Shown: positions 58,369 to 64,000 of the stretch, piece after piece
How the letters are laid out: each line of letters begins with the position of its first letter
Numbering within the stretch: the first letter of the stretch is position 1
Source of the DNA: Colwellia hornerae
GTDB taxonomy: Bacteria > Pseudomonadota > Gammaproteobacteria > Enterobacterales > Alteromonadaceae
NCBI RefSeq assembly: GCF_007954355.1
Contig: NZ_VOLR01000003.1
Location: 124,001 to 188,000, forward strand
Length of the DNA stretch: 64,000 bases
Direction of reading: 5' to 3'
Notes under the pieces: generated by a model
What the model was told of the DNA's origin: nothing
The model's input: the letters and a program-made list of their open reading frames with translations, nothing else
The model's database searches: none
Position numbers and translations under genes: made by a program

Positions 58369-59187
58369 ATGTTAACTGAACAAGCTTCAATGAATAAACT
58401 ACGCTGGATCATGACCCAATTACGCGATCCTAAAACAGGCTGCCCGTGGGACATTAAACAAGACTTTGCTTCGATAGTTCCCCACACAATCGAAGAAGCC
58501 TATGAAGTGGCTGATGCGGTCATTGACGCTGTTGAGCAGCAAGACTTCTCAGAATTAGAAAAAGAATTAGGGGATTTGTTATTTCAAATTGTTTTCTATA
58601 GTCAGCTCGGGCAAGAACAAAAGCAATTTGATTTTGACAGTGTCGTCGCGGCTATTTGTGAGAAAATCATTCGTCGACATCCCCATGTTTTTGGCGATAA
58701 AAATTTAACATCTGATGCGGATATCAATGCCAATTGGGAAAATGAAAAAGCGCAAGAAAGACAACAAAAAAACGCCAATGAACCCATCAGTATTTTAGCC
58801 GATATTCCGCGAAATTTACCGGCACTTTCTCAAGCGGCTAAGATTCAAAAACGCTGCGCACATGCCGGTTTTGATTGGCATAACATTGAAGATGTCTTTG
58901 CTAAAGTCGTCGAAGAAGTCGAAGAAGTTCACGTTGAAATTGAGCAAGATAATCCCGAAGCGCTTGCTGAAGAATTGGGTGATTTAATGTTTGCTGTTGT
59001 TAATCTTTGCCGTCATGCCAAACAAGATCCAGAGCAGTTATTGCGTCAAGCGAATCATAAATTTACAAAACGATTTCATGGTGTTGAAAAACAAGTAGCA
59101 AATTCTGGCGTTGAATTTGAACAACATTCGCTAGAAAAACTTGAAGAATATTGGCAGCAAGTCAAGCTTGATGAGAAAAAACGATGA
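58369..59187 (+). CDS. mazG: Nucleoside triphosphate pyrophosphohydrolase MazG
   Basis: 272-residue two-domain all-alpha NTP pyrophosphatase that hydrolyses NTPs and dNTPs and lowers (p)ppGpp under starvation. Two EExxE-type metal sites are visible: IEEAYEVADAV with ELEKELGDLLFQI in the first half, and VEEVEEVHVEIE with EELGDLMFAV in the second. The conserved CPWDIKQ lies near the N-terminus. It follows relA (35 bp) and overlaps the next gene by 4 bp (ATGA). Confidence 0.96.
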   Translation: MLTEQASMNKLRWIMTQLRDPKTGCPWDIKQDFASIVPHTIEEAYEVADAVIDAVEQQDFSELEKELGDLLFQIVFYSQLGQEQKQFDFDSVVAAICEKIIRRHPHVFGDKNLTSDADINANWENEKAQERQQKNANEPISILADIPRNLPALSQAAKIQKRCAHAGFDWHNIEDVFAKVVEEVEEVHVEIEQDNPEALAEELGDLMFAVVNLCRHAKQDPEQLLRQANHKFTKRFHGVEKQVANSGVEFEQHSLEKLEEYWQQVKLDEKKR

Positions 59188-59987
59188 ACGATAGTATTCC
59201 CCAATTAGCTGACTGTTTACTCGTGCTAGAGAATAATATTGCTACGCTAACCTTTAATCGCCATGACGTACGTAATGCGTTAACGAGTACCGCCATTGCT
59301 GATGATATTGTTAGCACCGTCGAGTGGATTAATAAAACGGCTGATGTGGCTGTGCTGGTTATTACTGGCGCTGGCTCTGCGTTTTCATCGGGTGGAAACA
59401 TTAAAGATATGGCTGAACGTGCTGGTGATTTTGCTGGTGACGTTCAAGAGCTTGAAGCACGTTATCGTCAAGGAATACAACGCATTCCGTTGGCAATACA
59501 TAAGTGTGAAGTCCCTATAATTGCTGCTGTTAATGGTGCAGCAATCGGTGCAGGTTTTGATGTCGCTAATATGTGTGATATCCGCATAGCGTCAACAAAA
59601 GCTAAATTTGGCGAAACCTTTGCTAATTTAGGGCTGATCCCAGGTGATGGTGGTGCATGGTTTATGCAACGTGTTATCGGTTATCAAAAAGCCGCAGAGT
59701 TAACTTTTACCGGCCGAATCATCAATGCTGATGAAGCGAAAGAACTGGGGGTGGTGTTAAATGTTGTTGAAGCTGAGTTATTAATGGATAACGTGATGAC
59801 TCTAGCAAACGAAATTGCCAGTAAACCAACGGCGGCAATGCGTTTAACTAAGCGGCTAATGAAAATGGCACAACGCACTGACTTACCCGATTTTCTTGAT
59901 ATTTGTGCGGTGTTTCAAGGCATGTGTCATAACAACCCTGATCATTTAGACGCGGTAAATGTGATGTTGGAAAAACTGGCTAAATAA
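59184..59987 (+). CDS. Enoyl-CoA hydratase/isomerase family protein (crotonase)
   Basis: 267-residue crotonase-fold acyl-CoA enzyme. The oxyanion-hole regions are GAGSAFSSGGNIKDM and NGAAIGAGFDVANMCDIRIA. One catalytic Glu candidate is in FGETFANLGLIPGDGG. It is a stand-alone crotonase coupled to mazG by ATGA overlap rather than to other beta-oxidation genes, so the acyl-CoA substrate is unknown. Confidence 0.88.
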   Translation: MNDSIPQLADCLLVLENNIATLTFNRHDVRNALTSTAIADDIVSTVEWINKTADVAVLVITGAGSAFSSGGNIKDMAERAGDFAGDVQELEARYRQGIQRIPLAIHKCEVPIIAAVNGAAIGAGFDVANMCDIRIASTKAKFGETFANLGLIPGDGGAWFMQRVIGYQKAAELTFTGRIINADEAKELGVVLNVVEAELLMDNVMTLANEIASKPTAAMRLTKRLMKMAQRTDLPDFLDICAVFQGMCHNNPDHLDAVNVMLEKLAK

Positions 59988-59992
59988 AGTTT

Positions 59993-60025
59993 AAGCACCT
60001 TGCAACAGGTGCTTTACTCTTATTT
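59993..60025. terminator. Bidirectional hairpin between the crotonase and yebC
   Basis: 8-bp stem AAGCACCT/AGGTGCTT with loop TGCAAC, followed by a T-rich tail. It is shared by the convergent genes. Confidence 0.75.
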
Positions 60026-60042
60026 ATTATGCTTTGCTCGTT

Positions 60043-60771
60043 TTACGACTCTGCAATATCTGCATTATGATAAACGTTTTGTACATCATCACAATCATCT
60101 AGCATAGCGATAAATTTCTCAAAGTTTGCGGTGTCATCTTCACCAGTAATTTCAGTGTACGTTTGCGGTACCCAAGTGATTTCTTCAACTTCTAAATCAA
60201 ATTCTGGCATTGAATTAGCAAATTCAGTTTTAATTTTGAAAAACTCAGTATGTGGTGCATAAACAGTAATGATACCGTCTTCAAGTTCAACATCTGTTAC
60301 ATCAATGTCAGCCATCATTAAGGTTTCTAAAACAGTTTCATCATCTTCGCCTTGAAAAGCAAAGACAGCTTGATGATTAAACATGTGAGAAACGGTGCCC
60401 GATGAACCAATTTTAGAATAGGTCTTGGTAAAACATTGACGAACATCTTTAATCGTTCTATTACCGTTATCGGTTAAACAATCAATAATAACCATACAGT
60501 TGCCAGGACCAAAACCTTCATATCGTGCGGCAACAAAATCTTCGCCACCGGCACCCGATGCTTTCTTTATCGCATTTTCAATGACGTGAGTAGGTACTTG
60601 ATCTTTTTTAGCTCTCTCGATTAAGCCACGTAGTGTTAGGTTACCGTCTGGGTCAACGCCGCCTTCTTTGGCACTTACATAAATTGCTTTACCGTATTTT
60701 GAATAAACTTTAGTTTTTGCGCCTGCTGTTTTCGCCATTGATAATTTGCGATTTTGGTATGCTCTGCCCAT
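60043..60771 (-). CDS. YebC/PmpR-family regulatory protein
   Basis: 242-residue YebC/TACO1 family protein. The N-terminal [25 protein letters not shown] and the block [18 protein letters not shown] (near residue 85) are diagnostic. An acidic third domain ends the protein. Members have been described as DNA-binding regulators, and more recently as translation factors relieving polyproline stalling. The variant N-terminus (MGRAYQNRK) is that of the second gammaproteobacterial paralogue (YeeN-like), rather than MAGHSKW. Confidence 0.9.
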   Translation of the reverse strand: MGRAYQNRKLSMAKTAGAKTKVYSKYGKAIYVSAKEGGVDPDGNLTLRGLIERAKKDQVPTHVIENAIKKASGAGGEDFVAARYEGFGPGNCMVIIDCLTDNGNRTIKDVRQCFTKTYSKIGSSGTVSHMFNHQAVFAFQGEDDETVLETLMMADIDVTDVELEDGIITVYAPHTEFFKIKTEFANSMPEFDLEVEEITWVPQTYTEITGEDDTANFEKFIAMLDDCDDVQNVYHNADIAES

Positions 60772-61071
60772 CTGAATGCATCTCGTAGTTCTTAATAAAT
60801 TGATGGGCTAGATTCTACCCGCTGAAGTCAATTTTGACTAGCCTGTAGTGCATTAATCATCAATATTTTCTATTTATTCTTATTAAATAATAATGAAAGC
60901 TGCTGAACTAGTCGTGGCTTAGTGTCGTAAGATGCCGTTAGATAGATGTAAATTGTTAAGGGCGAAAGTTCCTCGAAATTTTCAAATGTGGTCGTCGTTA
61001 TTGTCTATTTTCAACAACTAAATTTTATGCTGTACCTTGTTTGATATTTATTTTGTTTGCTGGATTAAACG
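60772..61071. other. Intergenic region with nothing recognised
   Basis: 300 bases upstream of the yebC-family gene and downstream of the Cache-like gene on the minus strand. No gene, hairpin terminator or operator was recognised. Confidence 0.4.
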
Positions 61072-62001
61072 TTATTTTTTTAGGAGGGTTTCTGCTTTTG
61101 CGCCAAGGTAAACATAAATGCCTAAGCCGACAAGTAAACCAACTGAAGTTGCCATCATAGCAACAGCATTAACTAAGTATTCAGGTGAGCCGAGTACTGA
61201 TTTAAACATCAGCAATAAAGCTTCTATTGAAACGGCAATTAAGATAGTGGCAATAAATCGAGTTATTGTTCGTCTTGTTGAACTATGCCGTAATATATCT
61301 TTTTGCATTAACACTTCTTCTTCTATCGTTGTTTTGCCTAAATCAAAAATGGCCAGTGCTAAGGTCAGAAAAATAATAATACCAAAAGGTTTTATTTGTA
61401 GATCTTCAGGGGTTGGTGAGAGTAATAAATTAACTATTTCGCTACCAGCAGAATATAAAAGAATACCGACAATAAAGAATAGTCCAACGACAATACATGA
61501 ATAGACACTGACGAAAAAAGGATGGAATTTTTTTCTTTTTACATCACCCATTAAAAATTCAATGGCTTGCGCTAAGTTAATATCAATCACCAATACACCA
61601 ATAACATCGCCATTTTTATTAGCATATTTCATTGAGGTAGAAATACAGAGATTATGGCTAGAGGTTGATAAGTAAGGTTCAGTAACTATGATGGTATTAT
61701 TTTTATCTGCCTTTATATAATAGGGGCGATAAGAGCGGTCTATGCCAAGGCCTTCGGCCATACTTTTATTGATATTATTATGCTTAGCAATATTTTGACT
61801 ACTTTGAACGCCATCGCGATCTAAAGTAAACATCAACTCAATAAAAGGGTAATGTTTAGTTAGCCAGTTCATTGAATTTTTTAGGAGGATTTCGTCTTTA
61901 AAAAAGTTTTCATCAAATGCACCGGCAACGATTGACGCCATCAATTCATGAATAGCATTGTGATATTCATGATATCTATCTATTACACTTATATAATTCA
62001 T
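61072..62001 (-). CDS. Cache/PDC-like sensor membrane protein
   Basis: 309-residue protein. Residues 1-155 resemble a PDC/Cache sensor domain (IELMFTLDRDGVQSS, GIDRSYRPYYIKA, NGDVIGVLVIDINLAQ). Four membrane segments follow (about 160-182, 200-220, 247-267 and 275-302). No membrane helix or signal peptide precedes the sensor domain, so its side of the membrane is unclear. There is no output domain, and any partner kinase or cyclase is not adjacent. Confidence 0.7.
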   Translation of the reverse strand: MNYISVIDRYHEYHNAIHELMASIVAGAFDENFFKDEILLKNSMNWLTKHYPFIELMFTLDRDGVQSSQNIAKHNNINKSMAEGLGIDRSYRPYYIKADKNNTIIVTEPYLSTSSHNLCISTSMKYANKNGDVIGVLVIDINLAQAIEFLMGDVKRKKFHPFFVSVYSCIVVGLFFIVGILLYSAGSEIVNLLLSPTPEDLQIKPFGIIIFLTLALAIFDLGKTTIEEEVLMQKDILRHSSTRRTITRFIATILIAVSIEALLLMFKSVLGSPEYLVNAVAMMATSVGLLVGLGIYVYLGAKAETLLKK

Positions 62002-62177
62002 TAAACTCTACTTTGATGATAAATATTATTCAGGGGGAGTAGTCAGTCGAATAGGGTTAAGCTACTGGTGTTTATATTATTAGTAAGCTGGGTGTAAAAG
62101 TAGCAACGCTATTGATATCCTTAAATATTTAGCGATTTATGGTTGCGCTGCTACCGTTTATTAAATAAGCCATTCAT

Positions 62178-62315
62178 TTACCTTGGTTGTCGAATTTCGT
62201 TAAAATCTTGGCTGTTTTCTGTTTCTTCAATATCCCACTGACTCACAGATAAGTGTTTGATGTTAACAATTAAAGTCGCAAAAGATGAAACGCTGTCTAG
62301 CATTCGTTTGATCAT
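62178..62315 (-). CDS. Putative small protein (45 residues)
   Basis: 45-codon frame, MIKRMLDSVSSFATLIVNIK at the N-terminus and an acidic C-terminal half. It starts at an ATG with AGGA eight bases upstream. It lies 35 bp downstream of the small TPR-like gene on the same strand, consistent with co-transcription. No domain was recognised. Its support is the ribosome site and placement only. Confidence 0.4.
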   Translation of the reverse strand: MIKRMLDSVSSFATLIVNIKHLSVSQWDIEETENSQDFNEIRQPR

Positions 62316-62350
62316 AATATATTTCCTAAAAAATAGTGTTAAGTTATTGA

Positions 62351-62869
62351 TTAATCTGCAATCAGTGGTGAGGTTTCTGAAAGTGATGCTAACCGATATG
62401 CTTTTTGCTTGATAATTTTTAAGTTACCTAAGGTAATTGTGTTTTTATCAATTAATATCGCTTGGTTTAAATCTGCTAGGGCACCGCTAATATTATTGTT
62501 CTTGTACCTTGAAATACCACGATTACTGTAACTTAATGACTTAAGGTAAAGTCCATTGGTGTTAGTTAAGTTCATGGCTTCAATGCTGTCGATTGCAGCA
62601 GTGCATGCTGACTCTGACTGCTTTGCATTATCAGCTTGCAAATAGGCAACACATAAACTCATATGACTATTATACGAACTTTCATCTTGATGGCGTTTGG
62701 TGAGTTTGTTAATGCTTTTATTAAAGTTGCCTTTAACAATGTCTTGAGTACCTGCGGCATCTTTAACTACCGCAACTTTTAATGCGATGTCACTTTCAAA
62801 GGCTGATACAGGATTACTTATTAGTAAAGTTATCAATAACGGGGTTAATAAAGCTAATGTAGTTTTCAT
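62351..62869 (-). CDS. Exported TPR-like small protein
   Basis: 172 residues with a signal peptide (MKTTLALLTPLLITLLISNP, cleavage near VSA). A helical repeat region follows in which SYSNRGISRYKNNNISGALADLNQAI matches a TPR unit (about residues 117-142), with Cys residues at ACTAA and MSLCVAY. ATG 62869 with GAGAG upstream begins the signal peptide, and the longer frame is not supported. It is probably periplasmic with a protein-binding role. Similar small TPR proteins of unknown function are common in Alteromonadales. Confidence 0.68.
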   Translation of the reverse strand: MKTTLALLTPLLITLLISNPVSAFESDIALKVAVVKDAAGTQDIVKGNFNKSINKLTKRHQDESSYNSHMSLCVAYLQADNAKQSESACTAAIDSIEAMNLTNTNGLYLKSLSYSNRGISRYKNNNISGALADLNQAILIDKNTITLGNLKIIKQKAYRLASLSETSPLIAD

Positions 62870-63000
62870 TTTTTTCTCTCTATTTAAAAGCGCATCTGGT
62901 TGATGCAGGTCTACTATAGAAATTTTCATCTCGCCAGACAAACGATTAAAATCAACGTATTGAGTGAATAAATTTCATCTGTCATTAGCATCGTTATTCG

Positions 63001-63888
63001 TTATTCGTTGTCATTGGCGAAGGTTTCTTTCACCCAATTAGCAAATAAAGTTAGCTCAGTTTTATTTTCCATATTTTCATGTTGGATTAGATAGTATTTG
63101 TCATTAGTGTTGAGCTCTTCATCGAAGAGTTTGACTAATAACTGCTCAGTAAACCATGTTTTACTGATCGGAAGAGGCACTAATGCTATGCCCATTCCTT
63201 GTTGAGCGGCTCGTGCAACGCCAAACATACTGTCAAACTGTATAATTTGTTTTGGATCAAAATCATCAATATTGACGTTGTCGGCCCATTGATGCCATGA
63301 CCAAGGACGAGAGCGATGTAAAATCAGTGGAGTATTTTTTAATGCCAAAGTCCCCATGCTTTTAAGTTTTTTATAAAGTCTTTTATTACAAGCTGGGGTA
63401 TAACGCACAGGGAATAATTCATGAACAATACTCGCATTTGGCTTGCCATTCGCTAAGACTATAGATAAGTCAGCGAGTTGCGAGGGTTCGCTGCCTGATT
63501 TTATCGTTTCTAATTGTAAGTTTATTTCTGGGTTTTTTTCAGACCATGTACTTAACTGGGGAATAAATAACTCACTGGCAAAAAATTCAGGCAAACTAAT
63601 GACAATAGTTTTATTTTGTTGATTGTGAGTGAACTCCGAAATTGTTGATTCAAGCTGATGAATTATCGGTTGAATAGACTGATAAAACTGTTTCCCTGAA
63701 CTGGTTAGTTCTATTGAACGTGTTCCTCTTTTAAAGAGGTCAAAACCTAATTGTTCCTCTAGCTGTTTTATTTGATGGCTAACCGCTGAAGGCGTTAAAA
63801 ACAATTGTGCGGCGGCATGTTTGAAGCTTAAACATTTTGAAGCCACGCAGAATGACCGTAAACCACGTATGGGTGTTTGAATAGGCAT
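63001..63888 (-). CDS. LysR-family transcriptional regulator
   Basis: 295-residue regulator. The N-terminal winged HTH (LRSFCVASKCLSFKHAAAQL, LTPSAVSHQIKQLEEQLG, FDLFKRGTRSIELTSSG) is followed by a periplasmic-binding-like effector domain. The HTH resembles the GcvA/AmpR subgroup. ATG 63888 places the HTH at the usual distance, and a TTG nine codons upstream is less likely. The target gene is not evident: the divergent neighbour would lie beyond the right edge. Confidence 0.9.
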   Translation of the reverse strand: MPIQTPIRGLRSFCVASKCLSFKHAAAQLFLTPSAVSHQIKQLEEQLGFDLFKRGTRSIELTSSGKQFYQSIQPIIHQLESTISEFTHNQQNKTIVISLPEFFASELFIPQLSTWSEKNPEINLQLETIKSGSEPSQLADLSIVLANGKPNASIVHELFPVRYTPACNKRLYKKLKSMGTLALKNTPLILHRSRPWSWHQWADNVNIDDFDPKQIIQFDSMFGVARAAQQGMGIALVPLPISKTWFTEQLLVKLFDEELNTNDKYYLIQHENMENKTELTLFANWVKETFANDNE

Positions 63889-64000
63889 GTGAGTAAAATA
63901 AATTGATGAAGACAAATGGCAACAGCAATAGTTATGCCGAAACTTAACTACTTGATAATATTAATTATATTGCTTTAGTAAAATAGTGGCTATTTTTAAA

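Noticed and set aside
1-64000. Search for a novel defence island, CRISPR array, prophage or integron
   Set aside because: Almost every gene is a recognisable housekeeping gene in conserved order. No cas, integrase, transposase or toxin-antitoxin pair was seen.

Overview
This window is a contiguous, gene-dense chromosomal segment of an AT-rich marine gammaproteobacterium. Gene content and order point to Alteromonadales, most likely Colwelliaceae (Colwellia-like). This is judged from protein similarity by eye and from conserved blocks shared with Escherichia and Shewanella. No rRNA, tRNA, CRISPR array, prophage or intact insertion sequence was seen.

Layout. (1) 1-7.2 kb: end of the division cluster (ftsZ partial, lpxC), then dciA, an M23 peptidase, secA, mutT and yacG. 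(2) 7.3-16.7 kb, mostly minus strand: zapD, coaE and the type IV pilus genes pilD-pilC-pilB-pilA, then nadC, a retropepsin-like protease, ampD and ampE. This is the familiar mutT-yacG-zapD-coaE-pil-nadC-ampDE neighbourhood. (3) 16.8-20.3 kb: topB, a cytochrome b561-type protein and a glutaredoxin. (4) 20.4-26.8 kb: a TPR-GGDEF protein, a glutamine-synthetase-fold ligase of unknown substrate, ovoA and ovoB, forming a compact ovothiol cluster. (5) 26.9-32.1 kb: accessory genes (a PAQR/hemolysin III protein with a striking FadR/FabR-like promoter, an EF-hand protein, a porin with a small PstS-like protein, a RecQ-family helicase). (6) 32.2-36.1 kb: slyD, ygfZ, sdhE, a shortened ygfX-like gene and nadB. 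(7) 36.3-46.0 kb: the envelope-stress operon rpoE-rseA-rseB-rseC, then lepA-lepB-rnc-era-recO-pdxJ-acpS. (8) 46.3-51.7 kb: acs, a 51-bp tandem repeat, then a DAHP synthase-tyrA operon preceded by a TyrR-like box and a leader peptide ending in three tyrosine codons. (9) 51.8-60.8 kb: barA, rlmD, relA, mazG, a crotonase and yebC. (10) 61-64 kb: a Cache-like membrane protein, two small proteins and a LysR regulator.

Four points stand out. The first is the Tyr-Tyr-Tyr leader peptide and TyrR box before the tyrosine branch genes. The second is the pairing of a FadR-like site (about -41) with a 30-bp perfect FabR-like palindrome at the PAQR gene, which would tie it to unsaturated fatty acid control. 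The third is the uncharacterised GS-fold ligase placed directly before ovoA. The fourth is the 51-bp repeat array, whose arms covary with a variant copy next to it. Start codons were revised from the longest reading frame wherever family N-termini or Shine-Dalgarno spacing argued for it.
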